Source: Hymenolepis diminuta
Taxonomy: Eukaryota > Platyhelminthes > Cestoda > Cyclophyllidea > Hymenolepididae
DNA length: 64,000 bases
Direction of reading: 5' to 3'
Assembly (NCBI GenBank): GCA_900708905.1
Contig: CAADRB010000058.1
Location: forward strand, 780,545 to 844,544
The number at the start of each line of letters is the position of its first letter. Position 1 is the first letter of the stretch. Shown one piece after another: positions 1-41,214 of the stretch. Made by a program: the position numbers and the translations under genes. The notes beneath the pieces are model-generated. The model was given only the letters and a program-made list of their open reading frames with translations, had not been told where the DNA came from and did no database searches.

Positions 1-430
1 TCGGACTTTCTCACAACGCCTCGAGAATATCACTGCTGCCAAGTCCCAATCCATACACTCCAATTTCTGCGTTTCCAGACCGTCCCCCATATAAAAAGCC
101 ATGTATACATGCACCATATCGGCTGTGACTGCTACATTCATTCCTCATATCTCGGCTACTCACACGCACTCTCCCATGGAACCTGGTCCTCTCCTAATAA
201 ACTCTGTTCAGGACTGTCTTGCCACATATCTTCATATTGTCATAGTGAAATTGTACAAGGCAGAAGGTAAAGTTCGAAGAACAGATGGGGATCAAAATCA
301 GATACATCCTTCTAAGCAAACATTCTTAGCGACTGAAACTCTTTCCTTCTCAAAGCTAAGTTTTCATATCCTTTGTCCTTCACTCATCCTAAAATATAAT
401 TTTTATTCTGAAATGACTATCAATTAATTC
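1..430 (+). other. Possible 3' end of a gene entering from the left
   Basis: The first ~270 bases are clearly richer in G+C than the following 9 kb, as exons and UTRs are elsewhere in this window. Frame 2 is open from the window edge to a TAA at about 92, and frame 1 is open to about 270. An AATAAA lies near 195-200, which would suit a polyadenylation signal of a plus-strand gene. No family is recognised in any frame, so this is a composition-based suggestion only. Confidence 0.2.
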
Positions 431-3400
431 TTTTTCTTTCTCACAGATGGACTAAATAAGATAAATATTTGAGATGAAATTATGAATAAGAATGAACTGG
501 GGGTCCAGAAATTTTTAATTATTATAACATACACAGTTTATTCTTCATTCACTATAATTATCTTAAAATTATAATTTAATGTATTGGCTAGTTTTATCAC
601 ACAGGAGGAAAATAGCTTATTTAAATTTCCTATCTGTGAGAATTTCTCTGGTGGTCATGGTGGCATGATCTCAGAATAATTTAAGGGCAACACATGCAAA
701 TACAAAAAAAGATTTTCGCTCTAGATTATTGGCCCCACGAGATTAAAAAATAACCAATTCGTATTTCACATACGATTCGTATATAAAAATGTATACCTTT
801 AAATATTACGATTATCAAATAGGGAGGAAGTTAATGTAAATCTCTCTTGAAAAGTATATCTCTGACGCTAGAGTTATATTTGGCCCTATTTGGTCTTAAC
901 ATCTTCAGGATAGGTGAGAAGTTTATTTCTATTAGAAATTAGTTTTCACGTCATTTGGGGACAATTGCGCTGATTCTAATGAACGGAAATTCGAATTCTT
1001 TTGCAGTTTCATGATCACATGTTTCACGATCCAACTCTAAGTTGTCTGATGTCAGAAGAAAGTTGAAATTTGAAAATGCAAGAGTTTAAAGAATGAGTGA
1101 TTGCACCATCCGCATCTACATTCGCTCAAAATGCCCTTTTATCAACGTGAAATTTCCAAATTATTTTTTAATTAATTGATTTGGAGAGCTTATAGTTTAT
1201 ATGCGGCAAAATTCAATTTTCTTCTCGAATAATGACCTAAGTAAATTACTGCATAAACAGACCTTTCGATAATTTTAAAATCTTTAGAAGGGTTCGGAAG
1301 TTACATTTATCATGTTCAACCATTTAATGATTTAACTATGTTAGATTCGCTGGCAGAGTCCTAAAACTACTCAATAGAAAAGTACGCGACAAATTGCACG
1401 TCTGCGAAGACAGATATCATTAAATTCAGTACTGTATTGACTATTTGTAAAACTGGACTATGTAGCCGTAATTCAGTATAATGCTACCGAATAAATTGAG
1501 AAATTAACATGGTAGCGGAAAAGGAAAACTGCTGTAATCTTTTGCACAGTACTGAATGGAAAGACCTTTCATTTCCTTCCTGCTGACTTAAACGTCAGCA
1601 GTTTTCCAGCTAACCATTAACCTGTTCAAATCAATATGTAACCGGCATAAAAGTCTAGTTAACCTCCGCCAAGGGAAAAAATTAGAACATTTGAAATCAA
1701 GGGGAATTGAAAATGTGCTATGTACGAGGTAACAGACCACATGATCGGTGGTTTTAAATGGTTTAAACAAGCATTGAGATTTTTTAATTTGGAAAGCGGA
1801 GATATGCATGAATTTTATTTTGTGAAGATTGTTTTCGAAATATTGCAAAGCATCTTTGCGTTATCTTCAACAGTCAGTTTTCGATATTGGTTCTTTATCA
1901 TAAAAAAGTAGAGTTTAACTTGTTCTGTTAGAAGACAACATCACAGTCCTGTGTTAACATCTTTAGCAAGCCTAAATCGTGTTGAAAAAGGAAAGAGACA
2001 AACCATTTAATGCTAATAAGAGCTAATTGAGGGAAAAATAAATTATTATTCTGCTCAAACGTTTCATGCCTTTAATATTGAAATATCAATTAGGGAATTC
2101 GTGATAGGTAATTAAACAGGAGCTTGTTCAATGAGACCCTCTGAATTAAAACAATCAAGGAAGAAATGTAAAATAATGTTAGTATTGACCTTCACACCCC
2201 AATAGATTTTGAAACAGCTTGCAGAAAAATTGTAAGAGATTTAGAAGATGCATTGTTTAAGTCCTAATGATTCAAGAGTCAAAAAGGGTTTGATATTCAC
2301 CAATATCATCTATTGACTGTATATTTAGCCGAATTATTTCCCAGTCCATTCAAGACAGGAAAAATGCAGATTATAAGCGATGGAGGGAATTTATTAGCAT
2401 GGTTGTGTGTAGTAATCACTGTTTATATCAATAGCTAAGTAACCGCTCTAGTCATACTATTTGTAATGTAATTATTCATAAAAGTTAGAAATGTCGCGGG
2501 CATAACGTAAGGTGACATGTTATGCATGACTTACTTGTATTTCTAGATGGGTCTCTAGACGTGTAGTTTGATTTCAGATATAAATAGTCCTAGAGTGATG
2601 GCATCTAAAAAATATCTTTAATTCGTCATCCAAGAACTTGATTAGGCGAGTGACTGAGAGAGAAGACATGGAATTTTGGATGCCAATGAAATTACCACGT
2701 GTGGTAGTTTTTTGTTTCCAAGTTATTTTCAATTCTTAAAAAAAATGAAATTTAATATCTCCAAAATAAACTCGCCTAGTCAAACCGTCTAAATGGCTGA
2801 TAACTAGGGTTTTTAATCAGAAGGCTAAATGCTGTCAACAAACACAGCTCAAGGCCACTGAGCATGGGCACTATTATGGTTTGAGAGACAAACTTTTTTC
2901 TTATTTCGTCGAGTTTGAGCTAATTGTAACTTAGCAATATCTAGGTCATAGCCCCATAACATTGTTAAAATTATTATCACTAATCTAATCAACCTGTTCC
3001 TGGTAGATGAATCTAAAGGGTATGATAATTTCACAATTGGTTAATCAGCTTTGAACTTCACTTAGGAATCTATGGAACAGTGAATATCAATAAGTATGTT
3101 GTATTTCAAGAGTTCCTTTTCCTAGTAGTTGATTTTAAAAATAAAAATACTTTCGGTCAATGTAAATGTCTACATTCTCCTCGACCTCTTAAAATAAAGA
3201 AAACATGTGCAATTCACGCTGCTCGTGGTAAGCCCAATGAAAATATCATATTGAATTTTGTATCAACCAGTCAGCAGTCACGCATTCGTTCCCTTAAAGT
3301 TGACGAATAAAACTCACAATTATGGCTTCGAGTGCATAGATGTAATGTGACAAATATGAATAAAATCTGTAATAGTAGTAGACATTGTCGTCGTTGTCGT

Positions 3401-6400
3401 GGTTGTTGGTAATAAAATAGAATATGAGGGCAGTGCAACGGTAAGTCATGAATATGCCAGAAAGGACGAGAGAGATCCGAAAATAAGCGACGACAATAAT
3501 ATAATATAAAAAACACAAGTCGAGTTGAGTTTATGTATAAAAGAAGGGATGGGGATGAAGTATGAAGTCAGCAAACATGGATGGATCACTTTGATTTGAG
3601 ATCATTTGGCAAATAGCGCGATAAAATCTTCTGGTGAGAGACGTCGACACTTTGGCGGCTTTTCCGGTCGATAACAGGGATGGCCCAGTAACTAAAATTA
3701 GGAAAGTAGTGAAAAATTTTAAGTTTTAATTCCGATCGTAGGAATTGCTTGTTGAATGAAGTTAGCGGAGAGGGCAAGATGTTTTAACAGCTCTACATAG
3801 AATACCGCAATTAAACCCTGAAATAACCCATAAATTTTTCCTTATTGTAACAGAAAACTTGTAAAAGTTAAAGAGGACTGTCTATATATAGTCTCGAAGT
3901 CTGAAGAGTCACATGAAGAGAAATGAGCAGACTTACAGAAAATAATTTTCGTTGCCTATGCGGTGTTTCAGTGATTACTAATCCTCTTTCAGTTAAGCAC
4001 CATTTTTGCCTACCGTATAATGAGCTTCGAGCGGCTCAGCATTTTTACATATTTAGGTCGTAAATTACGAGGACAATGCCATTTTTATTTCCTCAGTCTC
4101 CATATCTTCAAATTTTGCTGTTTATCTTTTTCAGTACCCCAACAATGCGAATTTCAAATAATGGGAGCATAAGACTAGCTTCTGGAGAGAAATCTGAATT
4201 TGAATAGCTTTTGTTAGCGATTTGAAACAGTACAGTTGGTTAAACTGTTCAGTGAATTTTTGTCAATGAGGATCAACCACGTAGCTCCTGAATTGGAATG
4301 CATGTACGTTAACCGCTACGTTTTCGATGATTTACTGAAATTCCAAACAAATAAATTTTAACAAACTAGGCCGATTAAGGTGAAATTATGGACCAAAATG
4401 AGTCTCGACTAGGAAATTTCTTACCAAACTAAGTTGCCGAATATTTTAATTTCCTATTATTTAAGTTGTACGTTAAAATTTGAGGAAAAATTTTATCTTT
4501 TTCAGACAGAAGCAAGAAATGAAATACCTTAGTAGAACATCGACCAGTTTGCAATCCTGTACAAGAATCTCTCTGAATTGCAAACTCATTAGTGATATTA
4601 ATCTTATCGAGAGATGATATAAGAAGTTAAGTCTATTTAAAATAGGAAAAGAAATCTTTGAGTCTTTAAAATGTCCGACATTATTAATCAAGTGGAAGAC
4701 CAACCAATCAATCTAATGTAAGGTATAATTCGCACTACATATTATTAAATAAAATTGTATTAAGCGATCCGTTACATTCCCTAGTAAAAATACAGGTTGG
4801 GCATGGAAATAAGCCTCTTTGCATTCGGTACCTTCTGCCCTGAAATCATGTTGTTTTCATATTCCTGAGTATCAACCGATGCTCATTTTCCTTAAGAATT
4901 TATCCGGTAAATCCTAAACTCTTTAAGGGAAAATATATCGGATGTCAGTCTTTCTGAGCAAAATCATTCATATCCATTTTTAAGTGATCAAGTATTTCAC
5001 GAATGAATTCTTTTTTCGGTAGACAGGTCAAGAAAGTGAGCATAAGTAATGAAAAATATCATCTATATTCCATCCTCATAAATACTGAATGATTATTATT
5101 TTTAAAAGAACTAATTTTACCGATATTTATGGTACCATCGAATCTGTCATCGATTTTCCTAGACGAATTCGCAAATTTACATATGCATGACTCTGAAATT
5201 CCTTTCTTCTAATCTATACATCTCATGCACTTTCCTTGTTAATTTTTTTGTGGAAACGTCGAAAACAAATTAATTTCTCCTTTCTCAACTAACAAACAGT
5301 GGCCTAATATCTTCTGTTATTTACGAGGGAACTAACTTAAATATCAAACAACAAAACGCAATGAAAATAAATGACCAATAAATTTGACATCTCTAGAAAC
5401 ATTCCGAAAGATAGAGATGAAAATTTTTTACAAGGATAAGTAGAACTCTAGAAAAAAAGCACAGCTGTTTTTATTTAATGAATAGCGTAAATCATCATGG
5501 CTGGAGAAGGGAAAATAATTGCTTCCACAGGTCATTAGAATATTTTTTTCTATTTACTTTGACAATACTGCGTAAATACACAATCACATGACTTCAAAAG
5601 ATGGAGAAACAGTTTTAGGCAGGGCCGAATCTGGCTGTAACCTTGGTGAAATCACAAAAAATGTATGCAGAGATGCAAATTCTTGATATGTATGTGTCAT
5701 AATTGAATTATGTTTGCATTGATTTTCTATATTCGTTTGCGAGTCTGGATGCGTTCCAGTTAAATGCAGATGCGTCCGTTTCGAATCGATTTTATACCTC
5801 AAAAATAATTGAAATATCATGTACCACTGAATTAGCTATTTCGTGTTCGTGTAATTCTCAAAGCCCGATATCTGATATTGAGCATTCCATTCGCTAGTGT
5901 TTTACTAAATTCCAGTCTTTATCTAAAATACCATATGATTTGCTCCTGTTAAAATTCATTAACATCATAAAACAACCGTAGTATTATCTCCCTAGCATTT
6001 TTATTTCAAAAAATTTAGCAATTTTTTACCGTACAAATAATGAGTTGCATTTCAGCACATATTTCGTCCCTTTAAACATATACTACGAGTCTATCAATGA
6101 TTCATTTCTACGTGAAATAATTGCGTCTACAAGCACTTTCATAAATTAAACTGTGAAGATGCAGAAATGCATCTCCATTTTCCCAGCAGAAACAATTCAA
6201 AGCATCAGTTCAAAGCGAGAAACTCAAGCTTCAATTTGTACCTCCCTCATAATCTAGTGAGGATGTTGCCAGCTAAAAAGTGAAGTTCAAATTAGTAAAT
6301 TCCGAAATAGTATTCATACAAAAAATGTACGTGAACGCTATCTACATTCCAAATATTAAAGTCCACGTGATTAAATAAAAACACATTCCGCCAATAGTCA

Positions 6401-9400
6401 AATTTGACATCTGTTAAAGCAGTTCAGACAGAAAAATAAAATACATTTCAAGTATATGGTCAACGTATTTTCAAGAATAATGTTATATCATACCACTTCT
6501 TTTCTCAAAGAAAACAATAAATTCACAAAAATATATCAAAATTTTCGTTTATTTATACAATTTACACTTGCATTAATGAGAACCGTGGTTAGGAAAAGGT
6601 AACTAATCAAATGTATGGCAATACAGTTTGCTTTCATGAAAATTTGCAAGTAGAATTTTACGATGGGGAGCAACAAAGAACTTCTAAAAAGGGAGTGAAA
6701 GGGAAGGTGTGGCTAGGAAAAACAAGAAAACCTCAGGAAATCAAAAGCACCTAGCTTAAAATGAATTTCGATTTTGATTTTCCATAGCCCCAGATTCCAG
6801 ATTGGCATATTTGCATTCAAAGCTGCATTAGATTGTCGTTTAGGTAAAAGTCAGGGTAGATTAATATGAATGTTAGGATAATCTGTCTTATTGATTTGCC
6901 AAAAATGCATCTTATGGCAGTTCTATAAAAATTTCCAGCACTGAGTACTAAATGAACTGAAGAATATCCAAAATACACCTAAGTGACAGCAGGCAAAATG
7001 GACAAAAATAATACCGTCACATGATAAACGACACAGAAGCTGTTCTTCAATGTCCAGCTTGTTAAAAATAATGCCAGGAAAAATCATGATAGTGTTACAA
7101 AAGTGTCAGCATGTTCAAGTGCCAAGTTTTAGCAAAATTCAGTTATTCATGTGACCCAGATTAGTTTGTCTTTTTTATGTTAGTTAAAATTAAGTTGCAA
7201 GAATGAAAACTTGCATTTGCATCAAGTTAAGACCGTCTGGAAAAAAATGCGAGTAGTTTTTATTTTTTAGCAATCGATTAGTAAAATTAAGCGGATGGAA
7301 GTGAAAAGCCCAAAAGGAAAGATTTGCAAACTTTTGATTTATACTCACTGATTAATTTACACTGGAGCATAGTTGTGGCATATGGATTAATATCACAGAC
7401 TACATTAAACAACATGATCAGCTGCATAGTTTAAACCTGATCAAGAAACGGATAGTGGAATGCACGTTTCCCATCAAATATGTTCCACGATACTAGAGTT
7501 AAACAGCACTGCACTTAAACGGATTTGAGACTCATGACTCATGATGATATGAATATTTTAATGCCATTCCTCTAATTGAAGCAATAGAATTACTGGTCCT
7601 TGAGGCAGTTAACAATATAAACAAGATTTTAATTCAGATAAACCATTCTATGTCTTGTTGCATCGAACTGAATCTTTTGGAATCCGTTTGAGTACGGTTG
7701 ATATTAGTCTCACCCGTTGTCTTTTAAACCTCCTTGTGTTTTCATCTCGTCATTCCTGATATTTGCTCCCTTTTTACAGCGTAGTTTCATGAATCGCTAA
7801 TAAGGCAGTTTATTTATTCTTTTGTGCATTTATTAACTAGTATAGTAAAAAATGCTTAATCTCGGTTTAAATACGTCCAACAGCCTTTACCTTGCAAATG
7901 CTTCTAAGGATAATCCAGATATCCCATAACACTTCTTAATCCTCAGTCAACTTACATGAATTTGCTTTATCGTGAATTGTCTTCAATTTCCCTAGCTGAT
8001 AGCTTCGCTAAATGCAGAAAGAAAACGGAAGACTCTTCAGTTCATATTAGTTTAGCTCGAATGATTATAAGTAAAGTAGAGGGTATTCGAACTTTTGGTG
8101 GACGGTCAAAGCGTTTATAATTAATGGCAGCCCATGAAATCCCACCTTTCAGTCGATGAAACCAATGTTGACCTGAATCATTACCCTAATTACTTAGCAC
8201 TAGAAATAAAAAGGCAAATTATAATAATGCAGGCTTTTATTATTTCCACTTTAATAGTCTATTTAACAATAAGCTACAAGTAAAGAATCAGTGAAGAGTA
8301 CAAGAGTCTCTGATAAGGTGAGAAGTCTTGTTACATTCGGTCAAGTCGACGTCATTTAATTGTGCCATAATGATCAAATAAACAACAGGCAGGTTTAATA
8401 AACAAAAACAATAAACTGTTTGGAAAAAATAAAAAAATTTACACCATTAATCCAATAATTTGGGTGTATAAAATTTGAAGGGGTTGAGAAGAAAGAAAAG
8501 AATATTAATCAGATAGACATTAACGATTTGATTGTCATGCGCTTAAGATATGTTAATATCGGAATGGCTATGAGTGAAGATAAAACGTTAAACGTATTTA
8601 AAAAAAACAAGATTCAAATAATACGAATCATACAAATATTAAAAAATGCGGTGTAGAGGAAAAACGGTATTGATAAACTCGAATAGGACCAAGTCGGTAG
8701 GCATAATATATGCGTTGATGTTGAAACAAATCATGAAAAGGATTTGAGAATGTATTGAGTGGTGTCAAATGCTATCGAAAGCATTAGTTAAATCTGTGGA
8801 ATGTTTGAGAACGAACAATATGGATTTGTGAAGGAATATTTATCAAAATTATCCTGAGATGATCAAAATCTAGCATATTTCCTTACGACTTTTAATCAAC
8901 GGAAACATCTGCGCAAGTAAGCAGTTCATATCGGTAGTGAATGATTGAAAAAGAGAATGATGGTCAGGAAATAAAAGGGTCCATTTAATTTTCACTCCCC
9001 TAAGTTGTCAGCTTTTTACGACTTATCGCTTTCTGAAAAAAATGTCTTATTTCCAGTAAAAGAAAAATCCGGATGACATGATTTTACATTGATACTGTGC
9101 AGTCTATCATATGATGAATGAAATTTTAAGAACAAGGTTCAAAATACTTCAAACTGTGAAAGGTAATAAATCGAGAAATTAAGTGGAATATGGCTTGAGT
9201 TTTATTCAGTGGAAAATGAAAGTGTGAATAACCTGGACGCCCAAATAAGTATCGAAAATCAGTCAAAACTGACATTTTTCTACCTGGGTTTTACTAAAAA
9301 ATCAAGGGACTCTATAATTTGGACACATTTAAAAAATAATCCTACTTACCCAATAAATTTAAATTAATCAGGAAAATTAACAAATTGTTCGGCTAGTTCA

Positions 9401-9594
9401 GTGCAAATCCACAGATGATATTATTACATTCTAGATAATGACAACACAAAATAGTTTCTATTTGGTAACTTGCACATAACAGATCAATATAAAATCCCGT
9501 CTGTGTTTCAATTCTGGAAATTAACCGTTTTAAATAAATCAAGGATAACGAAATAAAACGCCAAAAACGTCTCCAACAAATCGTACAAAAAAAC
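431..9594. other. No gene recognised
   Basis: Over 9 kb of AT-rich sequence in which all open frames are short and match what random AT-rich DNA would give. The missing C-terminal exon of the neighbouring minus-strand F-box gene could lie here. I looked for a His-Pro-Cys-containing tail like that of vertebrate FBXO32 and found no convincing candidate with a usable acceptor. A somewhat G+C-richer patch at about 3170-3780 has no recognisable product. Confidence 0.5.
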
Positions 9595-9709
9595 CTAATA
9601 AGAACAAGGTCTAAATAATAGACCTGCGTGGGTACGTAACTTCTGATAAAATCAAATAAAATTTGAGCAGAGAAATGATTGGTTAACGACATGCAATTAT
9701 TGTGCTTAC

Positions 9710-10129
9710 CAGCCAATAGAGGCACGAACAGTTCTCGCAAACAGCTAGGCATGCAGAACACACTTGTTGTTCACCGAATCGTCTCACCAGGCGAATATAG
9801 GCCATCCTCCAATTGCAATCCGCTGCTGAGACGGGCATGGAAGGCGGAGTTTTCCAGGAAGCTCGGCCCCATTGCACCGCCATAATCTGATTGGGGGTAA
9901 ATGAACGAGTTACCATGCGTCGCCATAGCACCTCATCGTTAATCAACAAAGCGAGAGTTGGTGAAGCAAGGGAGGCTGATTCGAGATCTTCAGGACTATG
10001 AACATTGTCGAAAATGCGTTTCAAGCATTCGAGAGGTAGGGCTTCTAAACGTGCTCGATTTCCCTCTGTTTGTGAACGCTTGCAATTGATGTGAGTGGAA
10101 GAATTTTCACCGGTTGATTTACCAAGACT
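9710..10129 (-). CDS. FBXO25/FBXO32-like: FBXO25/32-like exon 5, containing the F-box
   Basis: The exon encodes 140 residues: a Ser/Thr/Asn-rich linker, the F-box from about LPLECLKRIF to RRMVTRSF, then WRMAYIRLVRRFG and a Cys-rich segment ending CLYWL before the donor GTAAGC. Human FBXO32 has LPLCLQLNIMQRL, then LLWKKL and WKKMYFKLVRCY, at matching places. The acceptor CCCGCCAG at 10131-10130 was preferred for its pyrimidine tract over an in-frame TTAG 30 nt upstream. Confidence 0.85.
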
Positions 10130-12231
10130 CTGGCGGGAAAATATTTTAACAAAATCAACCTAATTATTTGTTGAATTACTTCACAACAGGTTAAGCATAT
10201 ACTCCATAATAAGTTTGGCATATTGGCATCCTGTATATAAATGTATATCAGACCCTTCAATATAAGCCAAGCTTATGATGTAAACAATGTGAAATACACT
10301 AAACCTTTTGAACTAAAATTAAAAGTCTTAAAATTATGCTAATGGTCGTAAAATGTTCGTTATAAACCAATTACTTTATGTGATGTAAACTAAAGACGGA
10401 TGTGATGTAAGACGGAATATAATGACTATTTGAACAATATTTTCAGTTAAAAATGGTTATGAATATTTAGAATACGCAAGGATATTGAGAAATTAGGATT
10501 TAGATATTGTGCGAAGCCGTGGAATTGTCCTATAGTTAATTTACCAAAATCTTGACAACTCGATTATATATTTGGCTGTTGCTAAGCTGACAATAGGCAC
10601 GTAATTATGTTTTTCTGTTTCACTTTACTGATTTACAAATTTTTTATCAGATATGTCGAGCGTCGGGAAGCAGCAATAATCATTTAGAGTACATTGTAGT
10701 CTTGTGGAAGATGGTTAGATCTTATTATGACAATTTCCAATACACCTGAGACAAGAGAAGAGAAGGCCAAAACTGTTATCAATGAACGCGACTTTATTCA
10801 TTCAGTATAGGACTTTGATGGACTTACCCAGTTCGAACTATGGCAGTTAGTTAAGGTGTGGGGTCGACCAAAGGGTAAATAAACAGTAAATAAACAAATT
10901 ACATTAAAATGAAATGATTTTCCACATCTAAATTAAAAATGAGGTTGTTAGGTCACAATAAATTTTCCTAAAAATTTAAGAGTTGAAATTACTTCATCTT
11001 CCATAACTAATTCAATTAAACGAACAACAATGTAAGGGGAATCGATAAATCAATAATCTGAAATGCCCCCCAAAAGTTAATCCAGAAAAATTCAATAAAA
11101 GAGAAAGGAAAATAATGTAATATTCATAATTCTTTTACGAAAATTAGGATATTCTTGGAGGAAAAATAAAAAAGGCACGCAACGGATACAAATGAAAATC
11201 TGATGAATACTAATAAAAAATATAGGGAGTAAATTATGAAAATAGTCAAATTAAAGATAAAACAACTTTCAATTTACATTATATTACATATTACTTAGTG
11301 CCATTTATCCTATTTATAGTAACCAAAATTACATAAACAGACCATCGACGAATCATTCATCTGAGCGTTAAAGATAATCGTGGAATTGAAGTATTGAATA
11401 ACTGACAATGGGTATATATAAATAACTAAAACTAAAAGCGGGATAACATACCTTATTGGTATCAAAATCGTACAAAATGGCTTTCATTTTCTTCAAAGAA
11501 TCCCAATGATTAGCCCAGAGTTGCGAACTTCCAATATGATCATATTCATGTCTCTCCAAATTCGTGCGTAGAGAGTCGAGAAGTTGACGAAAGACAAGGG
11601 TCTGATTACAGCTGCCTAGAACTAAAATAAAGACGAGAAAATATAGCGGAAATCGGATAAAACAAACCTTGGTGCATTATCACTTTCAATAACTCGATTA
11701 TGTAGAGCTGAGATCGACCAGTTAGAGTGTGCAATCGATCAGCAAGGAGTTTGCGGACTAACTACAGAGAATGAAGGAAGAATCAATAAGAACGCTTACC
11801 TTGCACACATAATTGAATCGACGCACATCTCTGATTGCAGATTTCATATCAAGTTTAAGGAGAGTGTCCGTTATGGTGCTGACATTGGCAATCTCTCTAG
11901 TACTGCTAAGATTTATACGAATATGAGGTTGAAAGCAAACAATATTAGCCAACATAGATTCAAAGTCCTCAGTGCTCAGTTGTTCATCCGTAAGTGATTG
12001 CCGGTATATTCTGCGAAGAGTAAGAAACCCAAATTTGATATAAGACGAGAGTGTTGATGCAATCATCTAAATGAAAATAAAGACCATTTACCTCTTAAGA
12101 GCAACATCATTCATGTTTGCAAACACTTTCTCGCGCCAGTCCTTGGCATTTTCCCAAATATTGCCTTCTTCGGGAGTAGATTTAATATATTTATCCCCTG
12201 GGCCTCTCCAATCAGGGCTTAGAAACGGCAT
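9710..12231 (-). CDS. FBXO25/FBXO32-like: F-box protein, FBXO25/FBXO32 (atrogin-1) family; C-terminus unresolved
   Basis: Proteins of this family are substrate receptors of SCF (Skp1-Cullin-F-box) ubiquitin ligases. Five minus-strand exons join in frame: 12231-12092, 12010-11800, 11761-11668, 11621-11452 and 10129-9710, giving 345 residues. The N-terminus MPFLSPDWRGPG matches the family's conserved start (human FBXO32 begins MPFLGQDWRSPG). DVRRFNYVCK near residues 108-117 matches the family's SRRFNYV block. The F-box is at about 234-280 (LPLECLKRIF, then VLWRRMV), followed by a Cys-rich patch CSACLAVCENCSC. Introns are 81, 38, 46 and 1322 nt, all GT-AG. Human FBXO32 has roughly 30 more residues after this point, so a final short exon is missing. 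A weak candidate is acceptor 9643 with an in-frame stop at about 9595, but its sequence does not resemble the family tail. The start of exon 5 could instead lie 30 nt upstream, also in frame. The gene is divergent from GSK3. Confidence 0.88.
11452..11621 (-). CDS. FBXO25/FBXO32-like: FBXO25/32-like exon 4
   Basis: The exon encodes residues 150-205, including FRQLLDSLRTNL and SLKKMKAIL, which fit the family's central helical region. The acceptor is TTATTTTAG and the donor AAG|GTATGT. The chosen acceptor keeps phase; a second TAG six bases on would shorten the exon by an in-frame six bases. Confidence 0.82.
11668..11761 (-). CDS. FBXO25/FBXO32-like: FBXO25/32-like exon 3
   Basis: The exon lies between introns of only 38 and 46 nt and encodes residues 118-148 (LVRKLLADRL, then HTLTGRSQLY). 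It aligns with the helical segment after RRFNYV in human FBXO32. The acceptor is CTGTAG and the donor CAAG|GTTTGT. Confidence 0.85.
11800..12010 (-). CDS. FBXO25/FBXO32-like: FBXO25/32-like exon 2
   Basis: The exon begins after the pyrimidine-rich acceptor CTTCGCAG and completes codon 47 as Arg. It encodes residues 48-117, ending in DVRRFNYVCK, the most recognisable N-terminal block of the family. The donor is AAG|GTAAGC. Confidence 0.88.
12092..12231 (-). CDS. FBXO25/FBXO32-like: FBXO25/32-like exon 1
   Basis: This exon holds the start codon at 12231-12229 and encodes residues 1-46 plus two bases of codon 47. The family-specific opening MPFLSPDW decides the start. The donor is AGAG|GTAAAT. 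Reading through to the nearest AG at 12068-12067 would create an immediate TGA, so the acceptor at 12012-12011 is used instead. Confidence 0.88.
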
Positions 12232-12929
12232 CTTTCTGTCAAATATCTAAATGTAAAGCATAATGAATAATGCAAATTATTAATAAATTATTAATAAAAT
12301 GCATCAAAAACAGTTACAAAATATATGGAGATATCATGTCTATAAAAACTTTGTAACATGAAGGAACACTATTAGCATAATGGATGAGGAATCAACTGAA
12401 TAGTGCCAAAATGGAATACATGCTGATAGTTGTTCACATTTAATTGTTATTTACAGAATAAATTTGAACGAAATCAAAAAGCCGGCAGAAAGCTAGAACA
12501 ACTGTATCATTGGCTACGGGTCTTATGTCATTAATTAGAATGAAATACTTAAACAACTATTTAAAACAATTCACTACAAATATAAAATTAATAAATAGCT
12601 AAATAATGATCAGAAAACTAATAAATTTAAATGTTTTTATACTTAATATGTATAAATATTAGGAAAATAAGATTAAGAAATTAACATTATAGAATTATAA
12701 CATAATATGATGAAATTTAATTAATTTGAACTTAAGCTGATTACAGATAATACTTTACATGGAAGCTCTAAAAGATTGTTGCAGCTCATTGGCATATTAT
12801 ATGGTGCCACTTGGATGGCAATTAGAGAATAATTAGCATTTAACAGAATATATCGGCGCCTTTTATAAAAACGCCGATCGGTACTGGTTTAAAGTTTGAA
12901 TGATCCCTTGGTCGGTGCGCTCGTTTGCT
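12232..12929. promoter_or_regulatory. Shared intergenic region between divergent F-box and GSK3 genes
   Basis: 698 bp separate the two start codons, so both promoters and 5' UTRs must fit here unless leader exons or trans-splicing are involved. Most of it is very AT-rich. The 100 bp next to GSK3 is G+C-richer and holds a palindromic TATA site. No CpG island or clear TATA box is seen on the F-box side. Confidence 0.6.
12852..12878 (+). promoter_or_regulatory. TATA box inside a near-palindrome, probable GSK3 core promoter
   Basis: ATCGGCG (12852-12858) and CGCCGAT (12872-12878) are exact inverted repeats. The DNA between them contains TTTTATAAAA (12861-12870), itself a perfect palindrome. TATAAAA at 12864-12870 would place transcription start near 12895, about 35 bp before the GSK3 ATG. 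Because the element reads nearly the same on both strands, it could also serve the divergent F-box gene. The function is inferred. Confidence 0.5.

Positions 12930-41214
<28,285 letters not shown>

Noticed and set aside
3556..3600. His-Pro-Cys codons on the minus strand as an F-box gene C-terminus
   Set aside because: No in-phase acceptor, and the flanking residues do not match.
5584..5820. Possible last exon of the F-box gene (contains GTHPDS)
   Set aside because: The motif only loosely resembles the family's GTDHPC, and no acceptor in the right phase precedes it.
9393..9761. Minus-strand 122-codon open frame beside the F-box exon
   Set aside because: It is in a different frame from the F-box exon where they overlap and has no family resemblance.
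12067..12091. A 25-nt intron in the F-box gene
   Set aside because: Using the AG at 12068-12067 gives an immediate stop codon; the 81-nt intron keeps frame and has a better acceptor.
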